From the NCBI GenBank assembly GCA_021287075.1, contig JAJTBD010000008.1, positions 1 to 64,000 on the forward strand: DNA of 64,000 nucleotides, given 5' to 3'. Source of the DNA: Micrococcales bacterium. GTDB lineage: Bacteria; Actinomycetota; Actinomycetes; Actinomycetales; Dermatophilaceae. Below are positions 18,706 through 28,750 of the stretch, one piece after another. Both the position numbers and the translations under genes were made by a program. The first letter of the stretch is position 1, and every line of letters begins with the position of its first letter. The notes beneath the pieces were generated by a model. It was not told where the DNA came from. It did no database searches and saw only the letters and a program-made list of their open reading frames with translations.

Positions 18706-20075
18706 GCCACGCGCCGCTGCGTCCCCTGTGGTGGGACGACGATGAGCCGTATGCCGCCCGCGCCCCTCAGGCGCCCACCGTCCCCGGCGCTGCCGACGTC
18801 GTCATCGTCGGCGGCGGGCTGACCGGACTCTGGTCGGCCTACTACCTCACCGAGGCCGATCCCGGCCTGTCCGTCCTCGTGCTGGAGGCCGAGCACGTCG
18901 GCTTCGGCGCCAGCGGGCGCAACGGCGGCTGGGTCTCCGCGCTGTGGCCGGTCGGCCCCGACACGCTCGCCCAGCGCTCCGGTGAGGCCGGCGCCCGCGA
19001 CATGATCGCCGCCCTGCGCGAGACGGTCGACGAGGTCGGCCGGGCCGCTGCGGCCGAGGGCGTCGACGCCGGCTTCGTCAAGGGCGGCACCGTGAGCGCG
19101 GCCCGGGGCGCGGCCCAGGAGGCCCGCGCCCGCGCTGAGGTCGCCCATGCCGAGCACTGGGGTGTGGGCACCACCTGGCTGGAGCCCGACGCCGCCCGGG
19201 AGCGGCTGGCGGCCACGGATCTGCGCGGCGCGACCTACAACCCCAACTGCGCCCGCATCCACCCCAAGCGACTGGTCGACGGGCTTGCCGACCGCCTGCG
19301 CGGCAGGGGCGTGACCCTCGTCGAGGGCGCCCGGGTGGCCACGGCCCAGGGTGGGCTGGTCACCCTCGAGTCGGGGCAGCAGATCCGGGCCGGCCATGTC
19401 CTGCGGGCCACCGAGGCCTTCACCGCGGGCTTCCCCGCACTGCGGCGGCGACTCGCCCCCGTCTATTCGCTCATGGTCGCGACCGAGCCTCTCCCCCAGT
19501 CGGTCTGGGCGCAGATCGGCCTGGCCGGACGCGAGACCTTCAGCGACCACCGGCACGTGATCATCTATGGCCAGCGCACCGCCGACGACCGCATCGCCTT
19601 CGGCGGGCGGGGCGCCCCCTATCACTTCGGCTCGGCGATCGACCCCGCTTTCGACCACGACGAGGCCGTCTTCACCGAGCTGCGTCGCACCCTTCGCGAG
19701 CTGTTGCCCCAGATCGGCGACGCCCGGTTCACCCATGCCTGGGGCGGGCCGCTCGGCATCGCCCGCGACTGGCACCCCAGCGTCGGCTACGACCAGGACA
19801 GCCGCGTCGGCTGGGCCGGCGGCTATGTCGGTGACGGTGTCGCCGCGACCAACCTCGCCGGGCGCACCCTCGCCGACCTGGTCACGGGGCAGCGCACCGC
19901 GCTGACCCGCCTGCCCTGGGTGGGTCACCGCTCGCCGCAGTGGGAGCCGGAGCCCGCCCGCTGGATCGGTGTCAACGCCGGCCTGCGACTGGCGCACCTC
20001 GCCGACCTCGAGGAGGCCCGCACCGGCCGACCCGCCCGCCTCGGCAAGGCCCTGACCTCGCTCACCGGCCACTGA
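18702..20075 (+). CDS. FAD-dependent amine oxidoreductase (DAO family, PuuB-like)
   Basis: 457 residues. Dinucleotide-binding motif VVIVGGGLTGLWSAYYLTEAD with GGGLTG near residue 33, followed by EAEHVGFGASGRNGGWVSALWPVG, a signature of the DadA/PuuB/OoxB flavin oxidase family. The C-terminal AGGYVGDGVAATNLAGRTLADLVTG closes the FAD site. The GTG start at 18702 overlaps the aminotransferase stop (GTGA). In context it would oxidise an amine such as gamma-glutamylputrescine or a derivative; no glutamylputrescine synthetase gene is in the window, so the substrate is uncertain. Confidence 0.9.
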   Translation: MSHAPLRPLWWDDDEPYAARAPQAPTVPGAADVVIVGGGLTGLWSAYYLTEADPGLSVLVLEAEHVGFGASGRNGGWVSALWPVGPDTLAQRSGEAGARDMIAALRETVDEVGRAAAAEGVDAGFVKGGTVSAARGAAQEARARAEVAHAEHWGVGTTWLEPDAARERLAATDLRGATYNPNCARIHPKRLVDGLADRLRGRGVTLVEGARVATAQGGLVTLESGQQIRAGHVLRATEAFTAGFPALRRRLAPVYSLMVATEPLPQSVWAQIGLAGRETFSDHRHVIIYGQRTADDRIAFGGRGAPYHFGSAIDPAFDHDEAVFTELRRTLRELLPQIGDARFTHAWGGPLGIARDWHPSVGYDQDSRVGWAGGYVGDGVAATNLAGRTLADLVTGQRTALTRLPWVGHRSPQWEPEPARWIGVNAGLRLAHLADLEEARTGRPARLGKALTSLTGH

Positions 20076-20104
20076 CCGCCGCGCTCGCGGTTAGGGTGAC
20101 CAGC

Positions 20105-20467
20105 GTGACCCTTCTCCACATGTGCACCGTCGACGAGTGGCGCACCGCCCAGGCCGCTGGCGAGCGTGTCGCCCCGTCGCTGCACACCGAGGGCTTCATC
20201 CACTGCTCCACTCCCGTGCAGGTCCACCTGCCGGCCAACCGTCTCTTCGCAGGACGCGACGACATCATGCTGCTGGTCATCGACGAGCAGGGGCTCGACG
20301 CCGAGGTCCGCTGGGAGCCGGGCGTCCCCGGCGACCCGGAGAGCATGCGCTTCCCCCACGTCTACGGGACGATCCCCGTCGCTGCCGTCCAGGCGGCATA
20401 CCCCTATCGCCCGGGCCCGGACGGGACCTTCGGGAGGCCCGATCTCGGTGGCGCACATGGCGATTGA
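20105..20467 (+). CDS. DUF952 family protein
   Basis: 120-residue cytosolic protein. The DUF952 pattern is clear: LLHMCTVDEWRTAQAAG at the N-terminus, TEGFIHCSTPVQV, then LLVIDEQGLDAEVRWEP and a C-terminal FPHVYGTIPVAAV. The fold is related to ADP-ribosyltransferase-like domains, but no activity is established for it. GTG at 20105 gives the family start VTLLHMC. It overlaps the next gene by 11 bases, suggesting cotranscription. Confidence 0.88.
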   Translation: MTLLHMCTVDEWRTAQAAGERVAPSLHTEGFIHCSTPVQVHLPANRLFAGRDDIMLLVIDEQGLDAEVRWEPGVPGDPESMRFPHVYGTIPVAAVQAAYPYRPGPDGTFGRPDLGGAHGD

Positions 20468-21584
20468 GCACTCCGAGATCGAGAGCATCGCCTCCCTCGA
20501 GCAGGCGCTGGCCGATGGCACGCCGCTGTCGGGACTGCGCCTGCAAGACCTCGACCTGCGCGGCCACGAGGAGGAGCTGCTCGCCCGCACCGACCTCACG
20601 GGCCTGGTCGTGCTCGGCGGGTCACTCACCGAGCGCCTCGACGAGCACCTGCGCCGACAGGGCGCGCTCATCTTCCCCACCGACCCCCACTGCCCGGTCA
20701 ATCCCTATCGGGCCCAGCTGTATTCGCCTGCCGAGCTCTATGCCGGCCTCGACACCGAGGGCTATGACGCGACGCCCGACGCGCGGGCCTATCACTGGGC
20801 CCAGGACGGCGACCTGCACCACGACGCCTTCACCACGCTGCTGCGCGCCATCCACGATGACTCGATCACCGACGCCCTTCGCGAGCGGATCGAGGGCGCC
20901 CGGCTCGTCGGTGTGATGGGCGGCCACGCGCTCGCGCGCGGCACCGAGGGGTATGCCGCTGCGGCGCGCCTCGGCCACACCCTCGCCGACACCGGCCTCA
21001 CCGTCGTCACCGGCGGCGGGCCGGGCGCCATGGAGGCGGCCAACCTCGGCGCCTTCTGTCGCACAGCCGAGCAGGTCGACCGAGCACTCGAGCAGGTCGC
21101 GGCCGTGCCGGGATTCCGGCCCAGCATCGCCGAGTGGGCCCGCGTGGCGCTCGACGCACGCCAGAGCGTCCTGCCCCAATCGGCCACTCCCACAGCGGAT
21201 CCCGCGCCAGCTGCCCCGCGCAGCATCGGCGTCCCGACCTGGTTCTATGGGCACGAGCCGCCCAATGTCTTCTGTGACGGCATCGCAAAATACTTCTCCA
21301 ACGCACTGCGCGAGGACCTGCTGCTGGCCATGGCCGGCGCGGGCATCATCGTCCTGGAGGGCGCCGCCGGCACGGTGCAGGAGGTCTTCCAGATCGCGAC
21401 GCGGCTCTACTACGCGCCACCCGAGACGGGGCCCCTCCCCCCGCTGGTGCTGGTCGGCGCCGAGCACTGGGCCGAGCGGCTGCCGGCGTGGCCGCTGCTC
21501 CAGGCGCTCGGCCGCGACCGCGCGATGGGCGAGGCCATCCACCTCGTCGACTCGATCGACGAGGCCGCTGCGCTCATCCGGTGA
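20457..21584 (+). CDS. LOG-family Rossmann nucleotide-binding protein
   Basis: 375-residue protein. An N-terminal domain of about 145 residues is followed by a TIGR00725/LOG-like Rossmann fold: GVMGGHALARGTEGYAAAARLGHTLADTGLTVVTGGGPGAMEAAN, then IIVLEGAAGTVQEVFQIATRLYY. The LOG signature PGGxGTxxE appears as EGAAGTVQE, so the second Gly and the Pro are changed. The family includes cytokinin-activating phosphoribohydrolases and proteins of unknown activity. The extra N-terminal region (LQDLDLRGHEEELLARTDLTGL) suggests the long multidomain subgroup. Start at 20457 lies within the DUF952 gene end. Confidence 0.82.
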   Translation: MAIEHSEIESIASLEQALADGTPLSGLRLQDLDLRGHEEELLARTDLTGLVVLGGSLTERLDEHLRRQGALIFPTDPHCPVNPYRAQLYSPAELYAGLDTEGYDATPDARAYHWAQDGDLHHDAFTTLLRAIHDDSITDALRERIEGARLVGVMGGHALARGTEGYAAAARLGHTLADTGLTVVTGGGPGAMEAANLGAFCRTAEQVDRALEQVAAVPGFRPSIAEWARVALDARQSVLPQSATPTADPAPAAPRSIGVPTWFYGHEPPNVFCDGIAKYFSNALREDLLLAMAGAGIIVLEGAAGTVQEVFQIATRLYYAPPETGPLPPLVLVGAEHWAERLPAWPLLQALGRDRAMGEAIHLVDSIDEAAALIR

Positions 21585-21590
21585 CGATCG

Positions 21591-22475
21591 TCAGGTGAAG
21601 ACGACAGTCCGCTTGCCGCGCAACAGGATCCGGTGCTCGGCGTGCCAGCGGACGGCCCGCGCGAGGGCCATCGCCTCGAGCTCCTGACCCGTCGTCGACA
21701 GGTCGGCCGGTGACATGCGGTGGTCGACCCTCCGGAAGTCCTGCTCGATGATCGGCCCCTCGTCGAGATCGGCCGTCACATAGTGGGCCGTCGCGCCGAT
21801 GACCTTGACGCCCCGCTCGTGCGCCTGCGTATAGGGCTTGGCACCCTTGAAGCTCGGCAGCAGCGAGTGGTGGATGTTGATGACCCGCCCGGGCAGATCG
21901 GCGCACAGCTGCGAGGAGAGCACCTGCATATAGCGGGCCAGCACGATCGTGTCGGCGTCGTATCGCTCGATGAGAGAGCGCAGCTCGGCCTCGGCGGCGG
22001 GCTTGGTCTCCTTGGTCACCGGCACGTGGTGGAAGGGGATGCCGTGCCACTCCGCCAGCTCGGCGAAGTCGGTGTGGTTGGACACGATGGCCGGGACCAC
22101 GACCGGCATCTGCCCGGAGGAGACCCGGAAGAGCAGGTCGTTGAGACAGTGCCCCTGGCGGGAGACCATGACCAGCACGCGGGCCGGGGCGGCCAGGTCG
22201 TGGATCTGCCAGTCCATCTCGAAGCGCTCCGCGACGGGGGCGAAGGCCTCGCGCAGCGTCGCCACCTCGAGGGGCGCGCCCTCGCGCACGACCTGCATCC
22301 GCAGGTGGAACTCCCCGTGCTGGGCGTCGCCGAACTGCTGGGAGTCGCTCACCGACATGCTCTGCTCGAGCATCACGCCGGTGACGGCGTGGACGATGCC
22401 CTGCTGGTCGGGGCAGGAGAGGGTGAGCACAAACTCGCGGCCCGCCTCGCGGACCGGCACGGCCGGGGCGCTCAT
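21591..22475 (-). CDS. purU: Formyltetrahydrofolate deformylase
   Basis: Hydrolyses 10-formyl-THF to formate and THF, balancing one-carbon pools and feeding PurT. The 294 residues begin with an ACT domain ([21 protein letters not shown]) and continue with the formyltransferase fold. Active-site elements are [17 protein letters not shown] and a downstream Asp in [12 protein letters not shown]. Its start overlaps the rlmN stop by 4 bases, an uncommon pairing that implies coexpression. Confidence 0.95.
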   Translation of the reverse strand: MSAPAVPVREAGREFVLTLSCPDQQGIVHAVTGVMLEQSMSVSDSQQFGDAQHGEFHLRMQVVREGAPLEVATLREAFAPVAERFEMDWQIHDLAAPARVLVMVSRQGHCLNDLLFRVSSGQMPVVVPAIVSNHTDFAELAEWHGIPFHHVPVTKETKPAAEAELRSLIERYDADTIVLARYMQVLSSQLCADLPGRVINIHHSLLPSFKGAKPYTQAHERGVKVIGATAHYVTADLDEGPIIEQDFRRVDHRMSPADLSTTGQELEAMALARAVRWHAEHRILLRGKRTVVFT

Positions 22476-23695
22476 GCCGTCGCCGCCGCGAGCTGCCCGC
22501 AGGCGCCGTCGATGTCGGAGCCGCGGGTGTCACGCACGGTCGTGGGGATGCCGTGCGCGCGCAGCCGCTCGACGAACTGCTGCTCGACCCCGGGACGGGA
22601 GGCCGTCCACTTGGAGCCGGGGGTGGGGTTCAGCGGGATCGGGTTGACATGCACCCAGCCACGTCCTCGTGCGTTGAGCTTCTCGCCCAGCAGGTCGGCC
22701 CGCCAGGCATGGTCGTTGATGTCGCGGATCAGGGCGTACTCGATGCTGACCCGTCGCCCCGTCGCCTCGTAGTAGCGGTGGGCGGCGTCGAGCGCCTCGT
22801 CGACCTTCCACCGGTTGTTGATCGGCACGAGCTCGTCGCGCAGCTCGTCGTCGGGGGCGTGCAGCGACAGCGCGAGCGTCACCGGGATGCCCTCGGCGGT
22901 CAGCTTGTCGATGCCGGGCACCAGCCCCACGGTCGACATGGTGATGCCGCGGGCGGAGATGCCCAGGCCCTCGGGTGGCGCCTCGGTGAGCCGGCGGATG
23001 GCGCCGATCGCGGCCTTGTAGTTGGCCAGCGCCTCCCCCATGCCCATGAAGACCACGTTGGAGATGCGGGTCGCGCCCAGGGCCGGCGCCTCGTGGGCGG
23101 GCAGCCCGTCGGCGCCCTCGGCCTCCGCGCCCAGCTCGACACCGGCCTCGTCGGCCACGCTGGGGGCCAGCTCGCCGCGGCGGAGCATGCGCGCGGCATA
23201 CACCACCTGCTCGACGATCTCGGCGGTCGAGAGGTTGCGGGTCAGGCCCTCCTGACCGGTCGCGCAGAAGGGGCAGTTCATGCCGCAGCCGGCCTGGCTG
23301 GAGATGCACATCGTCACCCGGCGCGGATAGCGCATCAGGACCGACTCGACCAGGGCGCCGTCGAAGAGGCGCCAGACCGACTTCACCGTCGCGCCCTTGT
23401 CGGCCTGGAGGGTGCGGATCGGCGTGATCAGCGTCGGCAGCAGGTCACCGACGAGGTCGTCGCGGATCGCCTTGGGCAGGTCGGTCATCTCCTCCGGCGA
23501 CTCCACGAGCCGGTCGAAGTAGTGCGTCGAGAGCTGTGTCGCGCGGAACGGCTTGTGGCCCAGGGCCGCGACCGCGTCCTTGCGCTCGCCCAGCGAGAGG
23601 TCGGCCAGGTGCCGCGGCGGCTTGCCCCGGCGCGGCGCGCGGAAGGTCAGCTGCCCGGGCTCGGGCCGGGTGGTGGGCGTGGGGAGGTCGGTCAT
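22472..23695 (-). CDS. rlmN: 23S rRNA (adenine(2503)-C(2))-methyltransferase RlmN
   Basis: 407-residue radical SAM enzyme that methylates C2 of A2503 in 23S rRNA (and A37 in some tRNAs). The cluster motif CxxxCxxC is C137-C141-C144 ([12 protein letters not shown]). The resolving/methyl-carrying Cys region is near the C-terminus in [15 protein letters not shown]. An acidic insert ([20 protein letters not shown]) near residues 180-200 lengthens it beyond typical 350-380-residue homologues. It lies in the conserved pyrH-frr-cdsA-rlmN run. Confidence 0.95.
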   Translation of the reverse strand: MTDLPTPTTRPEPGQLTFRAPRRGKPPRHLADLSLGERKDAVAALGHKPFRATQLSTHYFDRLVESPEEMTDLPKAIRDDLVGDLLPTLITPIRTLQADKGATVKSVWRLFDGALVESVLMRYPRRVTMCISSQAGCGMNCPFCATGQEGLTRNLSTAEIVEQVVYAARMLRRGELAPSVADEAGVELGAEAEGADGLPAHEAPALGATRISNVVFMGMGEALANYKAAIGAIRRLTEAPPEGLGISARGITMSTVGLVPGIDKLTAEGIPVTLALSLHAPDDELRDELVPINNRWKVDEALDAAHRYYEATGRRVSIEYALIRDINDHAWRADLLGEKLNARGRGWVHVNPIPLNPTPGSKWTASRPGVEQQFVERLRAHGIPTTVRDTRGSDIDGACGQLAAATA

Positions 23696-23757
23696 AACCG
23701 CCCCATTGTCTCAGGAGCAGGGGTATGCCGCGTGCGCCAGCCCCCGGAGCGGTCGCC

Positions 23758-24600
23758 TCAGGCGGTGGGGACGAACCAGTAGAGGAGCGCCCAGACCATC
23801 GGGGCGACCACGACGAGGGAGTCGAGGCGGTCCATGATCCCGCCGTGTCCGGGCAGGATCGAGGACATGTCCTTGATGCCGAGGTCGCGCTTGATCGTCG
23901 ACTCGACCAGGTCGCCGATGGTCGCGGTCGCGGCCACCAGGCAGCCCATGAGCGCGCCGCCCCACCAGGGGCCGTGGAGCAGGTAGACCATCGCGAGCGC
24001 GCCGGTGACCGCGCACGAGAGCACGGAGCCGGCGAAGCCCTCCCAGGACTTCTTGGGGCTCACGCTGGGGGCCATCGGGTGTTTGCCGAGCCAGACTCCC
24101 GCGGCATACCCGCCGATGTCGGAGAAGACGGTCACCAGGATGAAGGTGATCAGGCGCTGGACGCCGTCGTCGGGGGCGAGCATGAGCGCGGCGAATCCCG
24201 CCAGGAAGCACGGGTAGAGCGCCACGAGCATGCCGCCCGCGATGTCCATGGCCGCGCCGTGGACGCCGTCGGCGACCCGCCACAGCAGCATGCCGACGCA
24301 GGTCAGGGTGAGGGTGACCGCCAGCGCCTGCCCGCCGCCCACATAGGGGCCGACCACCATGGCGACGGCCCCGATGAGGGCGGGCAGGAGCGGCACGTTG
24401 ATGCGTGCCTTGGCCAGGGCCCCGCGCATCTCCCAGACCGCCACGCCGAGCGCGATGGTCAGGACGACGAGGAAGGCCTCCTTGCGCACCACCAGCGACC
24501 CGATGACCAGGGCGGCGAGGGAGACGCCGACGCCGATCGCGGCCGGCAGGTTGCGGCCGGCGCGGGAGGCCTTGGCGGCGGGTGCGTCCTCGACGGTCAT
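23758..24600 (-). CDS. cdsA: Phosphatidate cytidylyltransferase
   Basis: Makes CDP-diacylglycerol from phosphatidate and CTP, the precursor of phosphatidylinositol, phosphatidylglycerol and cardiolipin. The 280-residue membrane protein has about eight hydrophobic segments and the family signature STIKRDLGIKDMSSILPGHGG followed by IMDRLDS near the C-terminus. The soluble N-terminus is short. It is 39 bases downstream of frr on the same strand. Confidence 0.95.
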   Translation of the reverse strand: MTVEDAPAAKASRAGRNLPAAIGVGVSLAALVIGSLVVRKEAFLVVLTIALGVAVWEMRGALAKARINVPLLPALIGAVAMVVGPYVGGGQALAVTLTLTCVGMLLWRVADGVHGAAMDIAGGMLVALYPCFLAGFAALMLAPDDGVQRLITFILVTVFSDIGGYAAGVWLGKHPMAPSVSPKKSWEGFAGSVLSCAVTGALAMVYLLHGPWWGGALMGCLVAATATIGDLVESTIKRDLGIKDMSSILPGHGGIMDRLDSLVVVAPMVWALLYWFVPTA

Positions 24601-24639
24601 GGGGCTGGGGGCTGCTTCAGCGGCGGTCGGCGGGTGCCG

Positions 24640-25197
24640 TCACACCTCGGACAGCTCGGCTTCCTTGCCCTTGATGAGCTGGTCGATCAGCTCGACATGC
24701 TTCTTGGTCAGGGCGTCGAGCTCCTTCTCACCGCGCACGCCGTCGTCCTCGCCGACCTCGCCGTCCTTGACGAACTTGTCGATGGTCGTCTTGGTGTGGC
24801 GGCGGATGTTGCGGACCGAGACCCGGCCCTCCTCGCCCTTGTGGTGGGCCATCTTGATGTAGTCCTTGCGGCGCTCCTCGGTGAGGGCGGGCAGGACGCA
24901 GCGGATCTGGTTGCCGTCGTTGGAGGGGTTGACGCCGAGGTCGGAGTCGCGCAGGGCCTTCTCGATGTTGTGCATCGCGCCCTTGTCGAACGGCGTGATC
25001 AGGATCGTGCGGGCCTCGGGGGTCTGGAAGGACGCCAGCTGCTGGAGCGGGGTCGGGGCGCCGTAGTAGTCGACCATGATCTTGTTGAACATGCCCGGCT
25101 GCGCGCGGCCCGTGCGGATGCCGGCAAGGTCCTCCTTGCAGACCTCGACGGCCTTGTCCATCTTGTCCTCGGCCTCGAGGAGGGCCTCGTCGATCAT
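24640..25197 (-). CDS. frr: Ribosome recycling factor
   Basis: 185 residues, the standard length. Together with EF-G it splits post-termination ribosomes. Conserved sequence includes DLAGIRTGRAQPGMFNKIMVDYYG, RTILITPFDKGAMHNIEKAL and LPALTEERRKDYIKMAHHKGEEGRVSVRNIRR. AAGGAG lies 8 bases before the ATG. A 104-base gap with one GTATGCCG motif (25263) separates it from pyrH. Confidence 0.97.
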   Translation of the reverse strand: MIDEALLEAEDKMDKAVEVCKEDLAGIRTGRAQPGMFNKIMVDYYGAPTPLQQLASFQTPEARTILITPFDKGAMHNIEKALRDSDLGVNPSNDGNQIRCVLPALTEERRKDYIKMAHHKGEEGRVSVRNIRRHTKTTIDKFVKDGEVGEDDGVRGEKELDALTKKHVELIDQLIKGKEAELSEV

Positions 25198-25301
25198 TTC
25201 CGGTGCTCCTTGGTCGGTGGTGCTGTCGGGTGCGCGCGATCGGCGCCGTGCCTACCCACAGGGTATGCCGCGGGCGCGCCGGATGTGGCGCAAGGGGGGC
25301 C

Positions 25302-26027
25302 TCAGCCGGGGGTCACGACCGTGCCGAGGTGCTCGCCACGCAGGGCGCGCAGGATCGTCTCCTCGCCCTCCATGCCGAAGACGACCATCGGCAGGCCGTT
25401 GTCCATGCACAGGCTGAAGGCGGCCGCGTCGACGACCTTGAGGTTCTGCTGGAGGGCCTGGGAGTAGGTCAGGGTGTCGAACTTGGTCGCGTCGGGGTTG
25501 GTGCGCGGGTCGGAGTCGTAGACGCCGTCGACACCGGACTTGCTCATCAGCACGGCGTCGCACTTGCACTCCAGCGCCCGCTGGGCCGAGACCGTGTCGG
25601 TGGAGAAGAAGGGCATGCCGGCGCCGGCGCCGAAGATGACCACACGGCCCTTCTCGAGGTGGCGGATCGCGCGGCGCGGGATGTAGGGCTCGGCGACCTG
25701 GGTCATCGCGATCGCGGACTGCACGCGGGTCTCGATGCCCTCCTTCTCGAGGAAGTCCTGGAGGGCCAGGCAGTTCATGACCGTGCCGAGCATGCCCATG
25801 TAGTCGGCGCGGGTGCGGTCCATGCCCTGCTGCTGGAGCTCGGCGCCGCGGAAGAAGTTGCCGCCGCCGATGACGACGGCGACCTGGACACCGGAGACGA
25901 CGGCCTTGGCGATCTGCTGGGCGATCCCCCGCACGACGGCCGGGGCGACGCCGACCTTGCCACCGCCGAAGACCTCGCCGGAGAGCTTGAGAAGCACGCG
26001 CTTGTAGGGCATCGGGGCGTCGGTCAC
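25302..26027 (-). CDS. pyrH: UMP kinase
   Basis: 241-residue amino acid kinase-fold enzyme converting UMP to UDP with ATP. N-terminal [15 protein letters not shown] binds phosphate; [21 protein letters not shown]-like [15 protein letters not shown] and [12 protein letters not shown] follow in order. In most bacteria it lies just downstream of rpsB-tsf; here 14.4 kb of accessory DNA intervenes, so it must have its own promoter in the 131-base divergent region shared with the M13 peptidase. Confidence 0.97.
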   Translation of the reverse strand: MTDAPMPYKRVLLKLSGEVFGGGKVGVAPAVVRGIAQQIAKAVVSGVQVAVVIGGGNFFRGAELQQQGMDRTRADYMGMLGTVMNCLALQDFLEKEGIETRVQSAIAMTQVAEPYIPRRAIRHLEKGRVVIFGAGAGMPFFSTDTVSAQRALECKCDAVLMSKSGVDGVYDSDPRTNPDATKFDTLTYSQALQQNLKVVDAAAFSLCMDNGLPMVVFGMEGEETILRALRGEHLGTVVTPG

Positions 26028-26158
26028 GACAGGTCCTCACGGTCGGCGAGATGCGGTCGCTCGATCTTTCCACACCCGAGGGAGTGGTCACGACCTCGCC
26101 TGTCGGCGCCGCATGGCAGGCTGGGCGACGCCCACCCACCGCCTGACCAGGAGCACCC

Positions 26159-28120
26159 ATGAAGTCCGGCATCATCGCCGCCCACCTCGACCGCTCGGTC
26201 CGTCCCCAGGACGACCTGTTCCGGCACACCAACGGCGCGTGGCTCGACACCGTGAGCATTCCCGCCGACCGGGGCCGTTATGGCACCTTCGATGTGCTTC
26301 GCGAGCAGTCCGACGAGCGGGTCCGGGCGCTGGTCGAGGAGGCCGAGCGCGACACCGGCGCCGAGGCAGGCTCGCCGCGGCGCAAGGTCGGCGACCTCTA
26401 TCGCGCCTTCATGGACACCGAGCGGGTCGAGTCGCTCGGGCGCACGCCGATCGACGCCGACCTGGCCGAGATCGCGGCCGTGGGCGATGTCGAGGGGCTG
26501 ATGCGCACGATGGGGCGGCTCCAGCGCGAGGGCCTCCCCGGCCTGCTCGGCTACTACGTCGCCCCCGACGCGGCCGACCCCGAGTCCTATGTCCTGTGGG
26601 TCGTCCAGTCGGGCCTGGGCATGCCCGACGAGTCCTACTACCGCGAGGAGCGGCACGCCGAGGTGCGGGCGAAGTACCTCCCGCACATCGCCCGGATGCT
26701 CCACCTGGGCGGGCTCGGCGACGGCGAGAGCGGCGAGGGCTCCCTGGCCGCCCGGGTGCTGGCGCTGGAGACCGCGCTGGCCAGCCACCACTGGGACAAC
26801 GTGACCTCCCGTGACGCGGTCAAGGGCTACAACCCCCGGACCCGGGCCGAGCTCGAGGAGGCCGCCCCGGGGCTGCCGTGGGCGGCATACCTCGAGGGTC
26901 TTGACGCGGAGGCGGCGTTCGAGCGGGTGGTCGTGCGCCACCCCGACTTCCTCCCTGGCATCTCCGAGCTGCTCACGTCGGTGCCGCTGGCCGACTGGCA
27001 GGCCTGGCTGGCCTTCCATCTGATCAGCGACGCCGCTCCCCTGCTGAGCCAGGAGTTCGTCGACGCGCAGTTCGACTTCGATGGCCGGGTCATCTCCGGC
27101 CTCCCGGAGAACCGCGAGCGGTGGAAGCGCGGTGTCGGTCTCGTCGAGGGCTGCATCGGTGAGGCCGTGGGGCAGCTCTATGCCGAGCGGCACTTCCCGC
27201 CCGAGGCCAAGGAGCGGATGCGGGTGCTCGTGGACAACCTCGTGGAGGCCTTCCGGCGGTCCTTCGCCCACCTGCCGTGGATGGGCCCGGAGACGCGTGC
27301 GCAGGCGCTCGACAAGCTCGAGGCCTTCCGGCCCAAGGTCGGCTACCCAGACGTCTGGCGCGACTACTCGGTGCTGGAGATCGACGACGACCTGGTCGGA
27401 TCCGCCCGTCGCGCAGCGGTTTTCGAGCACGAGCGCCAGCTGGGCAAGCTGGGCGGGCCCATCGACCGCGACGAGTGGATGATGCTGCCGCAGACGGTCA
27501 ACGCCTACTACAGCCCGCTGATGAACGAGATCGTCTTCCCCGCCGGCATCCTCCAGCCGCCGTTCTTCGACATGGACGCCGACGACGCGGCCAACTACGG
27601 CGGCATCGGCGCGGTGATCGGCCACGAGATCGGCCACGGCTTCGACGACCAGGGCTCTCGCTTCGACGCACGCGGGGCCCTGCGGGACTGGTGGACCGAG
27701 GAGGACCGGGCGCGCTTCGACGAGCTCACTCAGCGTCTGATCGCCCAGTTCGGCGAGCTCTCGCCGTCGCAGGTGCCCGACCAGCGGGTCAACGGCGCGC
27801 TGACGGTCGGCGAGAACATCGGGGACCTGGGTGGCCTCGCGATCGGGTATGCCGCCTATCGCATCGCCACCGAGGCGGCCGGCATGCCCGAGCTCGACGG
27901 ATACACCGGGCCGCAGCGCTTCTATCTCGGCTGGGCCCAGGTGTGGATGGGCGCGGCCCGCCCCGAGGAGGCCGCGCGGCTGCTCGCGATCGACCCCCAC
28001 TCCCCCCAGGAGATCCGCGCCAACGCGGTGCGCAACTGCGACGGCTTCCACGAGGCCTTCGCCACCGCCGAGGGTGACGGCATGTGGTTGTCCCCGGAGG
28101 AGCGGGTGCGGATCTTCTAG
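26159..28120 (+). CDS. M13 family zinc endopeptidase (neprilysin/PepO-like)
   Basis: 653 residues. Zinc site HEIGHGFDD with HEIGH at 489-493, third ligand E552 in GENIGDLGG, and substrate-binding NAYYSP upstream. The N-terminal domain starts DDLFRHTNGAWLDTVSIPADRG, typical of bacterial M13 proteins. The C-terminus LSPEERVRIF is a variant of the usual ...RVRVW. No signal peptide is seen, so it is probably cytosolic and cleaves peptides. It carries GTATGCCG motifs at 26883 and 27847, like the native genes, and marks the left edge of the accessory block. Confidence 0.93.
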   Translation: MKSGIIAAHLDRSVRPQDDLFRHTNGAWLDTVSIPADRGRYGTFDVLREQSDERVRALVEEAERDTGAEAGSPRRKVGDLYRAFMDTERVESLGRTPIDADLAEIAAVGDVEGLMRTMGRLQREGLPGLLGYYVAPDAADPESYVLWVVQSGLGMPDESYYREERHAEVRAKYLPHIARMLHLGGLGDGESGEGSLAARVLALETALASHHWDNVTSRDAVKGYNPRTRAELEEAAPGLPWAAYLEGLDAEAAFERVVVRHPDFLPGISELLTSVPLADWQAWLAFHLISDAAPLLSQEFVDAQFDFDGRVISGLPENRERWKRGVGLVEGCIGEAVGQLYAERHFPPEAKERMRVLVDNLVEAFRRSFAHLPWMGPETRAQALDKLEAFRPKVGYPDVWRDYSVLEIDDDLVGSARRAAVFEHERQLGKLGGPIDRDEWMMLPQTVNAYYSPLMNEIVFPAGILQPPFFDMDADDAANYGGIGAVIGHEIGHGFDDQGSRFDARGALRDWWTEEDRARFDELTQRLIAQFGELSPSQVPDQRVNGALTVGENIGDLGGLAIGYAAYRIATEAAGMPELDGYTGPQRFYLGWAQVWMGAARPEEAARLLAIDPHSPQEIRANAVRNCDGFHEAFATAEGDGMWLSPEERVRIF

Positions 28121-28173
28121 GATCTGCTCGTGGCCGGGACGGGACCCGGCCGGGCAGGGACAGGGGAACGCAC

Positions 28174-28608
28174 GTGACACGTCCACCCCGGGATCAGGGG
28201 ATCGCGGGCCGGGCGCTCAGCCGACGCCAGTTCGGCGCCGTGGCGCTCGGGGCTGCCGCGACCGTGGGGCTGCCCGGCACCGATGCCGCGCCGCTGCACA
28301 CCCTCGCGCAGACGCGGGCGAAGTTCGCCGGCCAGGCCCCCGGCTACTGGGGGCTCGAAGCGCCGGAGGTCATCCGGCGCTTCCCGACGGCGACCGCGGC
28401 CGGGCGGGATGCCGTCTGCCTGACCCTCGACGCGTGTGGGGGCGGCGGCTCGCTGGAGTTCGACTCACTGGTCATCGGGGTCCTGCGGATGCTGGAGACG
28501 CCGGCGACCCTCTTCATCAACCGGCACTGGGCCCAGCGCAACCGCACCGTCTTCGCCAGCCTGCTCGCAGATCCCCTCTTCGACATCCAGCAGCACGGCG
28601 ACCGCCAT
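28174..28608 (+). pseudogene. Polysaccharide deacetylase, 5' part, split by transposon
   Basis: The first 145 codons of a secreted NodB-type deacetylase. The GTG at 28174 has AGGGGAAC upstream. Residues 10-35 form a Tat-type signal (SRRQFGAVALGAAATVGLPG). The catalytic Asp motif TLDACGGGG and the start of the zinc His motif HGDRH are present. Coding stops matching directly after that second His at 28608, where the IS21-like element begins. The 3' part resumes at 34612; joining the halves with one 8-base repeat gives an uninterrupted 281-residue protein. Cell-wall or polysaccharide de-N-acetylation is the likely former role. Confidence 0.88.
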
Positions 28609-28658
28609 GGCTCTGTTCGTGTGAGTTGACCGCGTTTGCTTGCGCGTTTTGACTGCGG
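28609..28658 (+). repeat. Left terminal inverted repeat of the IS21-like element
   Basis: Pairs with 34562-34611 at roughly two thirds of positions, best over CGTGTGAxTxGACCGCG. It contains TTGACCGCG and TTTGACTGCGGT, probable transposase-binding repeats. Confidence 0.75.
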
Positions 28659-28750
28659 TCTACCCGTGACGGCGGCCTCTAGCGTTGGCGAGATTTGACC
28701 GCAGTAGCCAGTGCTTCAGGGACAGGGGGCTGCCGTGCCCGCGGAAGGCG

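Noticed and set aside
28084-28173. Start of the deacetylase gene at the upstream ATG (28084)
   Set aside because: The added residues overlap the peptidase 3' end and look non-coding; GTG 28174 has a good ribosome site and a Tat signal follows.
26024-28186. 720-codon minus-strand open frame opposite the M13 peptidase
   Set aside because: Shadow frame without domains; the plus strand carries the HEIGH and GENIGD motifs.
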